NCBI GenBank assembly: GCA_024638215.1
Contig: JAHEKS010000014.1
Span: forward strand, 1-32,173
Reading direction: 5' to 3'
Source of the DNA: Acidobacteriota bacterium
GTDB lineage: Bacteria > Acidobacteriota > Terriglobia > UBA7540
Length of the DNA stretch: 32,173 bases
In this document: one piece after another, positions 15,584-23,395 of the stretch
Position numbering within the stretch: position 1 is the stretch's first letter
How the letters are laid out: the number at the start of each line of letters is the position of its first letter
Notes under the pieces: generated by a model
The model's database searches: none
The model's input: the letters and a program-made list of their open reading frames with translations, nothing else
Told to the model about the DNA's origin: nothing
Program-made: the position numbers and the translations under genes

Positions 15584-17332
15584 ATGAATATTCTCGGGAT
15601 CAACGCCTATCACGGGGATGCCTCCGCGGTGCTGCTCGAAGAGGGAAAGCTGCTGGCCGCGGTCGAGGAGGAGCGATTCAAGCGGGTCAAGCATTGGGCC
15701 GGCTTCCCCTGTGATTCGATTCGCGCCTGTCTTGAGATCGGCGGCCTGAAGGCTTCTGAAATTGACGGGTTCGCCGTTTCACGCAATCCCTCGGCCCACC
15801 TGCTTCGCAAGGCGGCCTTTGCGCTGGCCCACCGTCCCAACCTCGCTTTGGTCGAGAACCGGGCGGAAAACGCACGCCATGTCCGCGAACTGCCCCGGCT
15901 TCTCGCCAAGGAACTGGGGCTCAACGAAGAGCGGGTCAAAAAGGGGTGGCATTGGGTCGAACACCATCCGGCGCACCTGGCAAGTTGTTTCTACGTTTCG
16001 CCTTTCGAAGAAGCGGCGGTTTGCGCCATTGACGGCTTCGGCGATTTCGTCAGCACCTCGTTTGCCGCCGGCAAGAAAGATGAATTGACCCTCCTGAAGA
16101 GGATCTATTTCCCGCACTCGATTGGCTTGTTCTACCTGGCCCTTACGCAATATCTCGGCTTCATGAAATACGGTGACGAGTACAAGGTGATGGGCCTGGC
16201 GGCCTATGGAAGTCCGGACTATGCCGGCTCGCTGCGGAAGCTGATTCGCCTCAAGCCGGGCGGGGGATTCGAGCTTGACCTCGCCTACTTCTGCCACTGG
16301 TCGGGTGACGCCAGCATGACGTGGAGCTCCGGCGAGCCCGTGCTCGACCCGGTTTTCTCGCCCAAGCTGGAAAAGTTGCTGGGCCCGCGACGCCGTCCCG
16401 ACGCCCCAATCGAGCCGCGCCATGAAGCCATTGCCGCTTCGTTGCAGGCTGTCTTCGAGGAAGCGTCGTTTCATGTGCTCAGGAGTCTGCACGATATGAC
16501 GCGCCTCGACTGCCTGTGCCTGGCGGGCGGCTGCGCCATGAACAGCGTGGTGAACGGAAAGATCCGTGAGAAGACGCCGTTCCGGGAAGTGTTCATCCAG
16601 CCCGCCGCGGCGGATAACGGAACGGCGCTGGGAGCCGCCTTTTACGTCTGGAACCGGCTTCAGGGCCGCCCGCGAGATTTTGCGATGGACCACGGATATT
16701 GGGGGCCGGAGTTCAGCAGCGATCAAATCGAGACGGCGCTGCTCGGGCGCCGCCAGGAGCTCGACAGCCGCGCTTGCCGCGTGCGCAAGATCGAGGATGA
16801 AAACGAGTTGTGCCGCTGGACGGCCGCAGAGATCGCGCAGGGAGAGATCGTGGGCTGGTTCCAGGGGCGCATGGAATGGGGGGCGCGCGCCCTGGGCAAC
16901 CGCAGCATCCTGGCCGACCCGCGGCGGGCCGACATGCGCGACCTGATCAATTCAAAGATCAAATTCCGGGAGAAGTTCCGCCCCTTTGCTCCCTCCACCC
17001 TGGAAGAGTCGGCCTCGGAGTATTTCACGAATTCCGTTCCCGATCCCTTCATGATCCAGGTCTATGCCGTCCGGCCGGAAAAGAGGGCGGTGATCCCCGC
17101 CGTCATCCACGTAGATGGCTCGGGGCGGCTGCACACCGTGAACTCGAAGACGAATCGCCTCTACGCCGGGCTCCTCACGGATTTTGGAAAATTGACCGGC
17201 GTGCCGGTGCTCCTCAACACTTCCTTCAACGAAAACGAGCCGATCGTTCACAAGCCCGAAGAAGCCCTCGATTGCTTCCTGCGGACGGAAATGGACGTGC
17301 TGGTGCTTGGCCACTTCGTGGTCCAAAAGTAG
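15584..17332 (+). CDS. Second carbamoyltransferase, NodU/CmcH family
   Basis: The 582-residue protein is a divergent paralogue of the enzyme encoded at 11819-13660. It starts MNILGINAYHGDASAVLLE and keeps the metal-binding EHHPAHLAS (H127, H128, H131) and CAIDGFGD (D150). The C-terminal GWFQGRMEWGARALGNRS and NTSFNENEPIVHKPEEALD blocks are present, so it is probably catalytically competent. Small differences (LSHAA to PAHLA, FGPRALGARS to WGARALGNRS) suggest a different acceptor. It has no SxtJ, DUF5989 or SGNH partner of its own. I prefer ATG 15584 to a TTG at 15548 because the family N-terminus begins there. It lies 115 bases after the sugar transferase gene, probably in the same transcript. 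Confidence 0.88.
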   Translation: MNILGINAYHGDASAVLLEEGKLLAAVEEERFKRVKHWAGFPCDSIRACLEIGGLKASEIDGFAVSRNPSAHLLRKAAFALAHRPNLALVENRAENARHVRELPRLLAKELGLNEERVKKGWHWVEHHPAHLASCFYVSPFEEAAVCAIDGFGDFVSTSFAAGKKDELTLLKRIYFPHSIGLFYLALTQYLGFMKYGDEYKVMGLAAYGSPDYAGSLRKLIRLKPGGGFELDLAYFCHWSGDASMTWSSGEPVLDPVFSPKLEKLLGPRRRPDAPIEPRHEAIAASLQAVFEEASFHVLRSLHDMTRLDCLCLAGGCAMNSVVNGKIREKTPFREVFIQPAAADNGTALGAAFYVWNRLQGRPRDFAMDHGYWGPEFSSDQIETALLGRRQELDSRACRVRKIEDENELCRWTAAEIAQGEIVGWFQGRMEWGARALGNRSILADPRRADMRDLINSKIKFREKFRPFAPSTLEESASEYFTNSVPDPFMIQVYAVRPEKRAVIPAVIHVDGSGRLHTVNSKTNRLYAGLLTDFGKLTGVPVLLNTSFNENEPIVHKPEEALDCFLRTEMDVLVLGHFVVQK

Positions 17333-17365
17333 GCGGCGCGAAAGGCAGAAGAGCCTGAAGCGGCG

Positions 17366-17410
17366 TCCACGGAGTACGCGGAGCACACGCATCCACGAGG
17401 GCGCAGAGGA
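17366..17410. repeat. Degenerate 9-base tandem repeat, about five units
   Basis: Five consecutive 9-base blocks can be aligned: tccacggag, tacgcggag, cacacgcat, ccacgaggg, cgcagagga. All are variations on a (C)CACGGAG-like theme. The stretch lies in the 250-base gap after the second carbamoyltransferase gene. It resembles the CTCTGCG/CTCCGTG-type degenerate repeats that are common between genes of many environmental bacteria. It encodes nothing I can support. Confidence 0.45.
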
Positions 17411-17490
17411 GTTTGGGGCCTGTGCTTTGAGCCGTGTGTTTGCAGGGGATTGACACCGTGCAGGACCGTCCAAAATTGTCGCCGGATGAT

Positions 17491-17520
17491 TTGCGAGTCT
17501 CTGCAATCGTGCTATAGAAT
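17491..17520 (+). promoter_or_regulatory. Candidate promoter before the SUMF1-domain gene
   Basis: TTGCGA (17491-17496, 4 of 6) and TAGAAT (17515-17520, 5 of 6) are 18 bases apart. The -10 box is identical to that of the flippase promoter. Initiation near 17527 would leave about 55 bases before ATG 17583. A perfect TTGACA at 17450-17455 also occurs in this gap, but no acceptable -10 box lies 16-18 bases downstream. Confidence 0.45.
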
Positions 17521-17582
17521 GGTTTCCCTTCGCCGGGTAGACTGGAAGGATCGGAAATTCCGCCAAAGTGGATAGTCCCCTG

Positions 17583-18320
17583 ATGACCTCCACCTCTGCT
17601 CAAGATTCTCCGTGCGGCTATCAAGAGGCGCTCTGTGTTCCGATACCCGCCGGCTGGTTCTGGATGGGGTGCGAGCGGGGACGCGACGATGAAAAGCCGG
17701 TGCACCACGTTTGGGTGGACGCTTTCGAGATGGCCGTCTACCAGGTCCCCAACCGCGACTGGGTAGCTTTCATGGAGGCAACGGCGCATCCTGCCCCCCC
17801 CAATTGGAAGGACACGGACTTCAGCCATCCCGACCAGCCGGTTGTGGCCGTCAGTTGGGTCGAGGCCGCGAAATACTGCGACTGGCTGAGCCGCCTTGTG
17901 GGGCGACGCTATCGCCTGCCGACGGAAGCCGAGTGGGAGCGCGCCGCGCGCGGCGGCCGCGAAGGCGAGCTCTATCCCTGGGGAAACGCTTTGCCGGATG
18001 AATGGCCAGAATATCAGCGGCGCTGGGGCGGAGAGGTGCGAGGCCCGCTGCCGGTCGGGCAAGGTACACCCAACGCCTTCGGCCTTTACGATATCGGCGA
18101 AAACGTGCACGAGTGGTGCGCCGATTGGTTCGACAAGGGGTATTATGCGGTCTCGCCCAAGCGCAACCCGCAAGGGCCGGCGAGCGGCACGCGGCACGCT
18201 TCGCGAGGCGGCGCGTGGCGCCACCAGATCAAGGCCAGCCGCTCCGCCGCGCGCTCGAGTATTCCTCCGGAATTCCAATATGCCGATTACGGTTTCCGTG
18301 TGGTTCGTGACATTCACTAA
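17583..18320 (+). CDS. SUMF1/FGE-fold protein, formylglycine-generating cysteines absent
   Basis: The 245-residue protein covers a full FGE-sulfatase domain. It shows the early strand VPIPAGWFWMGCERGRDDEK, the block PVVAVSWVEAAKYCDW, RLPTEAEWERAARGG, NAFGLYDIGENVHEWCADW, SRGGAWRH and the closing YGFRVVRD. In true formylglycine-generating enzymes the segment after the GG(S/A) strand carries two cysteines that bind copper and oxidise sulfatase cysteine. Here that segment (HQIKASRSAARSS) has none, so sulfatase activation is unlikely. The remaining fold is shared with EgtB/OvoA-like and ligand-binding proteins. No signal peptide is visible. ATG 17583 is chosen; GTG 17568 is five codons earlier. 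It is followed 27 bases later by galT, so the two are probably co-transcribed. Confidence 0.82.
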   Translation: MTSTSAQDSPCGYQEALCVPIPAGWFWMGCERGRDDEKPVHHVWVDAFEMAVYQVPNRDWVAFMEATAHPAPPNWKDTDFSHPDQPVVAVSWVEAAKYCDWLSRLVGRRYRLPTEAEWERAARGGREGELYPWGNALPDEWPEYQRRWGGEVRGPLPVGQGTPNAFGLYDIGENVHEWCADWFDKGYYAVSPKRNPQGPASGTRHASRGGAWRHQIKASRSAARSSIPPEFQYADYGFRVVRDIH

Positions 18321-18347
18321 CTGCCTTCGACAGGGAGAGATGCTGCC

Positions 18348-19343
18348 ATGCCTGAACTCCGATACAACGTGATCACTCGCGATTGGGTCATCATTGCCAC
18401 CGAGCGCGCCAAGCGGCCTGACCAGTTTAAGAGGACGGTACCAAGAAAGGCTATGCCCGTCCACGATCCGAAATGCCCGTTCTGCCCCGGCAACGAGAAA
18501 ATGACTCCTTCGGCCACCTATATGGTGCCCATGGATGGAGCGTGGCGGGTGCGGGTGACGCCCAACAAGTTCGCCGCCGTTTCCCGCGAGGGCGAGCGCA
18601 AGCGGACGGTGCAGGGCATCAAGCGCACCATCACCGGCGTCGGAATTCATGAGGTGATCGTGGAGACGCCGGAACACAACCGAACCACCGCGCTCCTCTC
18701 GGACTCGGACGCGGAGACGCTGATCGAGACTTATCTAAACAGGTTCAAGGCGGCTTCCGATGATCCTCGCGTCGAGCAAGTGACCATCTTCAAGAATCAC
18801 GGCGAGGCGGCCGGCACTTCGCTCGAGCACCCTCATTCGCAATTGATCGCCACGCCGGTGATCACCACGCAGTTGCGAGATCGCTTGTTCAGCGCGCTGG
18901 ACCACTTTGACGAATACGGCGAGTGCATCTTCTGCCGGGTGCTCGACCAGGAGCTCAAAGAACAGATCCGCATCATCCTGGAGACGGAACACTTCGTGTC
19001 GTACATTCCTTTCGCGGATCTCACGCCGTTTTCCCTGCTCATCATGCCGCGGCGCCACATGGCGTGCTTCAACGAAATGAACGACGCCGAGGCCGCGGAC
19101 TTGGCGCGAATCCTGCGGCGCATCCTGCTGAAGCTCTACCGCGGCCTGGGCGACCCGGACTACAACTACGTCGTCCGCACCGCGCCCACGGAGAATATGG
19201 GCGTGAAGTATTACCACTGGTACGTGAGCGTCATCCCGCGCCTCACCCGCATGGCGGGCTTCGAGATGGGCTCGGGCATGTTCATCAACGTCTCACTGCC
19301 GGAAGAGAACGCCAGCTTCCTGCGCGAAATGAGCGTCGAATAG
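18348..19343 (+). CDS. galT: Galactose-1-phosphate uridylyltransferase
   Basis: GalT exchanges UMP between UDP-glucose and galactose-1-phosphate in the Leloir pathway, working through a uridylylated histidine. The 331-residue protein has the zinc pair CPFC (C43, C46), FKNHGEAAGTSLEHPHSQ with the active-site H-P-H (H161, H163) and Q165, and a second HIT-like half with FADLTPFSLLIMPRRH and VKYYHWYVSVIPR. ATG 18348 is preceded by GGGAGAG at a workable distance. The protein is of usual length for short bacterial GalT. Its position after the glycan locus suggests a role in UDP-sugar supply, although galE and galK are not present here. Some bacterial members act on other sugar phosphates. Confidence 0.88.
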   Translation: MPELRYNVITRDWVIIATERAKRPDQFKRTVPRKAMPVHDPKCPFCPGNEKMTPSATYMVPMDGAWRVRVTPNKFAAVSREGERKRTVQGIKRTITGVGIHEVIVETPEHNRTTALLSDSDAETLIETYLNRFKAASDDPRVEQVTIFKNHGEAAGTSLEHPHSQLIATPVITTQLRDRLFSALDHFDEYGECIFCRVLDQELKEQIRIILETEHFVSYIPFADLTPFSLLIMPRRHMACFNEMNDAEAADLARILRRILLKLYRGLGDPDYNYVVRTAPTENMGVKYYHWYVSVIPRLTRMAGFEMGSGMFINVSLPEENASFLREMSVE

Positions 19344-19426
19344 GCAGGATTGAAGGCCCCCGCTCTGGTTGCAGCGTAAACCGCGGCGGTCTTTTGGGCG
19401 GGCAACGGGAGGGGAAAGTCAGTTCC

Positions 19427-19446
19427 GGACGTGCAGCAACACGTCC
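19427..19446. terminator. Inverted repeat between convergent galT and rlpA-like genes
   Basis: GGACGTG (19427-19433) and CACGTCC (19440-19446) form a perfect 7-base GC-rich stem with a 6-base loop. It lies in the 244-base gap between two convergent genes, the usual place for a terminator. Only two T residues follow on the plus strand and there is no U-tract on the minus strand, so it is a weak intrinsic terminator at best. Nothing else is visible in 19344-19587. Confidence 0.35.
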
Positions 19447-19587
19447 TTCGCGCCTCTCCGCCCGCCGTGGGAGCCGGCAGAGCGGCGCCCGCGATGGCCG
19501 GACCAGACCCTGCAACCCCTCCGGCACACTTCAACCTTCGCCGCCCCAGGCGGTCAGTGAGCCTTCGGGTTTTGCCGGGGTGATGCC

Positions 19588-20067
19588 CTAGTTGCGGTTC
19601 GGCACGGTGACGGGGCTCTCCAGAGCCGCCAGCCTTTGCCGATAATGCTTGGGGTAACTAACCACTTCGATTTGGACCTTGGCCAAGCCTGCGTACTCGA
19701 AACCAAGCTGTTTGGCTGCTCGTTTCGAGACGTCCAGGAAGCGGCCGGGGATGTACGGGCCGCGGTCGTTGACCTTCAGGACCAGAGTCCGGTTGTTCTT
19801 TAGATTGGTCACCTTGATTTGTGTCCCCAGCGGCAAGGACTTGTTTGCGGCAGTAAGTTCATTCATATCATAAGGTTCGCCGCTGGCCGTGGGGTTTCCT
19901 TGAAAGGCCTCGCCGTACCAGCTTGCCACTCCGACCTCTCGGTCCACACACTTGGGCTGCGGCGCATTGTATCTGGCATACGCCATGGATCCCGAGGGTC
20001 GGGCTTCAGAGCGGGCTGAGAGCGCCACCATTGCAGCCACCGCACAGCCCATTACCAGTTTCTTCAT
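19588..20067 (-). CDS. RlpA-like septal ring protein (DPBB domain)
   Basis: The 159-residue protein has an N-terminal signal sequence (MKKLVMGCAVAAMVALSARS) and a double-psi beta-barrel domain from about residue 45. It has VGVASWYGEAFQGNPTASGE, YDMNELTAANKSLPLGT, VTNLKNNRTLVLKVNDRGP and DVSKRAAKQLGF, the RlpA signature including the catalytic-type aspartate in NDRGP. RlpA proteins are periplasmic and in several species cut peptidoglycan glycan strands lacking peptides. The C-terminal SPOR domain of larger RlpA proteins is absent, and the Cys at residue 8 is not in a convincing lipobox. ATG 20067 is preceded by a strong AGGGAGGT. The gene stands alone, with its own promoter and a hairpin-containing leader. 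Confidence 0.88.
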   Translation of the reverse strand: MKKLVMGCAVAAMVALSARSEARPSGSMAYARYNAPQPKCVDREVGVASWYGEAFQGNPTASGEPYDMNELTAANKSLPLGTQIKVTNLKNNRTLVLKVNDRGPYIPGRFLDVSKRAAKQLGFEYAGLAKVQIEVVSYPKHYRQRLAALESPVTVPNRN

Positions 20068-20086
20068 CCAACCTCCCTAAAAAATT

Positions 20087-20138
20087 GACCCTTCCAAAAG
20101 CCTGGGGTAAACCAGTTCTCCAAGCACTCAGAAGGGTC
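20087..20138 (-). promoter_or_regulatory. Hairpin with U-run in the leader of the rlpA-like gene
   Basis: Reading the minus strand, GACCCTTC (20138-20131) pairs perfectly with GAAGGGTC (20094-20087), an 8-base stem closing a 36-base loop. The loop contains a smaller CTGG/CCAG hairpin. Two bases after the stem comes a run of six U (20084-20079) and then the Shine-Dalgarno AGGGAGGT (20078-20071). The arrangement resembles an attenuator placed just before the ribosome site. It matches no riboswitch class that I recognise. Confidence 0.4.
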
Positions 20139-20150
20139 GCGGTGAAAGCT

Positions 20151-20179
20151 AAAATACAAAATTTTGTAGAATTTGTCAA
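20151..20179 (-). promoter_or_regulatory. Promoter of the rlpA-like gene with a 14-base palindrome in the spacer
   Basis: On the minus strand a perfect -35 box TTGACA (20179-20174), a 17-base spacer and a -10 box TATTTT (20156-20151, 4 of 6) are followed by an approximately 75-base leader to ATG 20067. The spacer contains the perfect palindrome TACAAAATTTTGTA (20155-20168), which also covers the upstream end of the -10 box. That is the position of an operator. The remaining stretch, about 20180-20358, holds nothing I can identify. Confidence 0.6.
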
Positions 20180-20358
20180 CCTTTATCTTTGCCGGGATCT
20201 ACCAAACGGTCGGTCGGGATGGTCGGGGCATCTGCGCCACGGGCTATAGGGAAGGTGCCGGAGAATACCAGCAGAGGCGAGTCCTGAAGACATGCCGATG
20301 GGTTTCAATCTCTCAAGCGTCTTGAAGGCATTAGCCGGCTGGAAGTTCAGGAACTGGG

Positions 20359-21984
20359 CTAGTCGATTGCCTTGGCAAGCGGCTTTCCCTGCGAACCTGA
20401 CGGCTGCCCGATCCCCATGGCGGCAGCCAACGTCGCTGGCAGGTCAGTAGGCTGCGCGGGGTCGACATAGACCCCAGGCTTGAAGGCGGATCCCCAGAAG
20501 ATCAGGGGGACCTGGGCGTCGTAACTCCATGGACTGCCGTGGGTGCTGCCAGTCTCGGTTTGGATAGGCAGGGCGTAGGGCTCCAGCACGAAGTACACGT
20601 CCCCACTCCTTTGAGGATTGAAGCTGTTCGCCACCTTGCGGGCAACGGGCGTGTCAGGCAGGTTCCCGGTCATGATTTGGGAGCGGGTAAAGGCGGCTGC
20701 CACTTGGGGGAGATTGGCGGCTGCCTGGGCGGCAGTGTATTCGGCTTGCCCCAGGCTCGCACCTTGCTTGGTTAATGCGGCTCGGTTCAGGTAAATCTGG
20801 AACTCAGGCGCGCCTTTGACCCAATTCCCGGGGCCGAACTCGCTCATCAGAGCCTGGTTGACCGCAATGGTGATAGCCGATTGGTCGGCCCGGCCGGCCC
20901 CTAAGTGGTGCTCCTCGATGAACCTGGGCGAGGGTGCAACCCCGTGGTCAGCGGAAAGCGTAATCCACACGTTATTCAGCCCCACAGACTGATCGAGATC
21001 CTTGAAGAAGGCCGCCAGGTCGCGGTCGGTGCGAAGAGTCATGTCTGCCACTTCCTGGCTATAGGGACCAAACTGGTGGCCGATGTGGTCGTTTTCGCTA
21101 AGCGAGATGGCGAGCAAATCCGTCGCCGGCCCGCTCCCCAGGTGCTCCTCTTGGATGGCTTGGCGGGCAAAGTTCAGCTGGATTTCGCTCATGTAAGGGG
21201 TATCGTTAAGCCACTCAAGAAACCGCCGGCTGGGGCAGGGTTCATTGCTGCCAGACGCAAACTGTTTCAGGAGTTTGCCATTGCCTCCAGGGGTTACGGG
21301 CAGCGCTTGCCAGGGTTTGCCGCAATAAGCCGCTGCGGGGTTCTGAGCATTGAACCTTTCCACCCACGCGGGGAGGGTCTGCATGTAGTAGGTGCTGGTG
21401 ACGAAATGGCCCGTCGCGACATCGTACCAGTAAGCGGCATTGGCCAGGTGACCGCCCGGCATGATGGCCCCGCGGTCCTTCAGGGATATTGAAACGACAC
21501 GGGATTGGAAATTTGTCGCCAAGCGCAATTCGTCGGAGAAGGTATCACCGATCAGGCGAGTCGGAGACCTTCCCGGGCCCTCCGTACCACCGAGCAACCG
21601 GGTTGAGTCATCTTCCACACAGTTGACCATCTTGTGCTGCTGCCGGTCGTACCATTCGTTCCCGATGATGCCGTTCGTACTGGGATAAGCGCCCGTGGCG
21701 AGGGCCGCGTGGCCGGGACAGGTGGCGGTGATGGCGTCATCGTAGCGGCAGTCCACGAAGTTCGCCCCGCCGAGCAGGAGGTCGAAGCCCCCTTCGACGA
21801 AATAGGGGCGAAAGCGCGCCAAGTACTTGTAAGGGAACTGATCGATGATGAGCACGACGATGAGCTTCGGGCGATGGCGTGACGAAGCTTCCGCCTCCGG
21901 CTTGGCCTGGGATTGGAAATGAGAAAAAGCGAACAACAGCCCACAGGCCGCAAGAAAGATGAGAGCCAATACTCGTCTGAGCAA
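20359..21984 (-). CDS. Alkaline-phosphatase-superfamily exported phosphatase (PafA-like)
   Basis: The 541-residue protein has an N-terminal signal/anchor segment (residues 1-22) and a phosphodiesterase/phosphatase domain. The metal site begins with VVLIIDQFP (D48). The nucleophile is probably T88 in ITATCPGHAALATG. Later blocks SENDHIGHQFGP and SADHGVAPSPRF give the remaining zinc ligands. The Thr nucleophile and overall length match the PafA/SPAP group of periplasmic phosphate-irrepressible phosphatases, which release phosphate from monoesters. The start is TTG 21984, supported by GGGGAGG five bases upstream. An ATG four bases earlier is in another frame. The gene is divergent from the membrane protein gene. 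Substrate range is inferred from the family. Confidence 0.86.
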   Translation of the reverse strand: MLRRVLALIFLAACGLLFAFSHFQSQAKPEAEASSRHRPKLIVVLIIDQFPYKYLARFRPYFVEGGFDLLLGGANFVDCRYDDAITATCPGHAALATGAYPSTNGIIGNEWYDRQQHKMVNCVEDDSTRLLGGTEGPGRSPTRLIGDTFSDELRLATNFQSRVVSISLKDRGAIMPGGHLANAAYWYDVATGHFVTSTYYMQTLPAWVERFNAQNPAAAYCGKPWQALPVTPGGNGKLLKQFASGSNEPCPSRRFLEWLNDTPYMSEIQLNFARQAIQEEHLGSGPATDLLAISLSENDHIGHQFGPYSQEVADMTLRTDRDLAAFFKDLDQSVGLNNVWITLSADHGVAPSPRFIEEHHLGAGRADQSAITIAVNQALMSEFGPGNWVKGAPEFQIYLNRAALTKQGASLGQAEYTAAQAAANLPQVAAAFTRSQIMTGNLPDTPVARKVANSFNPQRSGDVYFVLEPYALPIQTETGSTHGSPWSYDAQVPLIFWGSAFKPGVYVDPAQPTDLPATLAAAMGIGQPSGSQGKPLAKAID

Positions 21985-22125
21985 GCATACCTCCCCGCAA
22001 CAAGAGTGAACGGCTATCCGACAGAAACCAAGAAGTCTAGCAGAGGCCGGGCACGTCGAGAAAGAGTATTACCACTCGGCGTGCCGGCCGGAAGTGACTC
22101 AGGAGTACATGGTTCTGAATTTCTA

Positions 22126-22154
22126 TTGACTTCGCCGCGCAGTCGCCGTATGTT
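22126..22154 (+). promoter_or_regulatory. Promoter before the polytopic membrane protein gene
   Basis: TTGACT (22126-22131, 5 of 6) and TATGTT (22149-22154, 4 of 6) are 17 bases apart. Initiation near 22161 leaves about 65 bases before ATG 22226. It lies in the 241-base gap between divergent genes. I found no convincing minus-strand promoter for the phosphatase gene in the same gap. Confidence 0.5.
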
Positions 22155-22225
22155 TCTAGTTAATAGGCCAAGTTTTCCTGGCCGAGCCGCCATGATTCCT
22201 GCTCAACCAGCAAGGGAAGGGAAGT

Positions 22226-23320
22226 ATGCCGGGACGTTTGTCGGGCTTTGATGCCATTTCGCCGGCCATCGAGCGAACCAAGCGGCAACTTTTTGCGCCG
22301 TTCCGGTTCAAGCACTGGATGCGGCTGGCGGTGGTTTGCATCCTTACGGGCGAGATTACGGGCGGAGGCGGCAGCGGCCTGGGCAGCGGCACCAATTTCA
22401 ACTTTCCCACTCATCCGGGCCGGGGTGGCCTGGGATACCTTCCATGGCCGGGCGCGCCATTCAGATTTCCGGTCGAGTTCTTGGTCTGGGCGCTGGTGAT
22501 CGCCATTGCGGCCGTCCTACTGGTGCTGGTGATGATCTACATTTCCAGCGTTTTCCGCTTCATTCTCTTCGACGCCGTCCTTTACAACCGGTGCGATCTG
22601 GGCGAAGGCTGGCGACGCTGGCAGCGGCAAGGAAGCAGCTACTTCCTCTGGCAAATCGGGTTTGGGCTGATATCGCTGGCCGCTTTCGGCATCGTGATCG
22701 GGGTCCCGATCTTCGCTGCTTGGCGAGCCGGATGGTTCAGCAACCCGGACAAGCACTTCGGCGCGCTCATTCTTGGCGGCGTCGGAGTATTCGGCTTGTT
22801 CGCGGCCATGATTGTGCTGGCTGCGGTGGTGTCTCTGTTCACCAAGGACTTCGTCGTGCCGGTGATGGCGCTGGAGGGCCAGCGAGTGCTGGAGGGGTGG
22901 CGGCGCGTTCTGCCTATGCTCGGACAGGAAAAGGGCGCCTATGCTTTCTACGTGATCGTGAAAATCCTTCTGGCCATTGGCAGCGCGATCATTTTCGGAC
23001 TTTTGGATTTCTTGGTCATCCTGGCGTTGCTGATTCCCTTGGGCCTGGTGGGCCTTGTTTTATTCTTCGTCGCCAAGGGAGCGGGGATGACTTGGAATCC
23101 CCTCACCATTGGCGCGGTGGCGCTGGCGGGGACGGCTGTCATCCTTCTTTTGATTTTGACCATTGCCCTTGTGTCCACGCCAGCCATGGTCTTCTTCCAG
23201 GCTTATTCCATGCATTTCTTCGGGTCGCGCTACCAGACACTGGCGAACGCCATTGCCTCCTCCGGGCCCCCGCCGACCGCGCCGCCTTCCCCACCGCCTA
23301 TCCCGGCGCCGATTACGTGA
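22226..23320 (+). CDS. Polytopic membrane protein of unknown function
   Basis: I do not recognise a characterised family with certainty. The profile resembles DUF7544-type or 'glycerophosphodiesterase membrane domain'-like proteins. The 364-residue protein has a polar N-terminus (FDAISPAIERTKRQLFAPFRFKHWMRLAV), a Gly-rich loop, and about six hydrophobic segments. The first is near FLVWALVIAIAAVLL, and later ones surround LGGVGVFGLFAAMIVLAAVV and VALAGTAVILLLILTIALV. The tail is proline-rich (PPPTAPPSPPPIPAP). Between segments are short soluble stretches with GEGWRRWQRQGSSYF and LEGWRRVLPML, a repeated 'EGWRRW/V' theme suggesting internal duplication. ATG 22226 has GGGAAGG upstream. Context gives no functional hint. 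Confidence 0.75.
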   Translation: MPGRLSGFDAISPAIERTKRQLFAPFRFKHWMRLAVVCILTGEITGGGGSGLGSGTNFNFPTHPGRGGLGYLPWPGAPFRFPVEFLVWALVIAIAAVLLVLVMIYISSVFRFILFDAVLYNRCDLGEGWRRWQRQGSSYFLWQIGFGLISLAAFGIVIGVPIFAAWRAGWFSNPDKHFGALILGGVGVFGLFAAMIVLAAVVSLFTKDFVVPVMALEGQRVLEGWRRVLPMLGQEKGAYAFYVIVKILLAIGSAIIFGLLDFLVILALLIPLGLVGLVLFFVAKGAGMTWNPLTIGAVALAGTAVILLLILTIALVSTPAMVFFQAYSMHFFGSRYQTLANAIASSGPPPTAPPSPPPIPAPIT

Positions 23321-23395
23321 TGACTTCGGTTCTCCAACCCCGGAGCAAGGGATTATCAGAAAAGATAACACCCGGCATTCGTGTGTGGCCCTGCC

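Noticed and set aside
17226-18677. 483-codon open frame on the minus strand across the SUMF1-domain and galT genes
   Set aside because: Both plus-strand genes have clear family motifs; the antisense frame shows none and spans an intergenic gap.
20071-20138. ydaO-type c-di-AMP riboswitch before the rlpA-like gene
   Set aside because: The leader is too short and I do not see the conserved core of that class.
20359-21984. Sulfatase served by the FGE-fold protein
   Set aside because: The active-site block TATCPGHAA has a threonine nucleophile in the phosphatase arrangement, not the CxPxR sulfatase motif.
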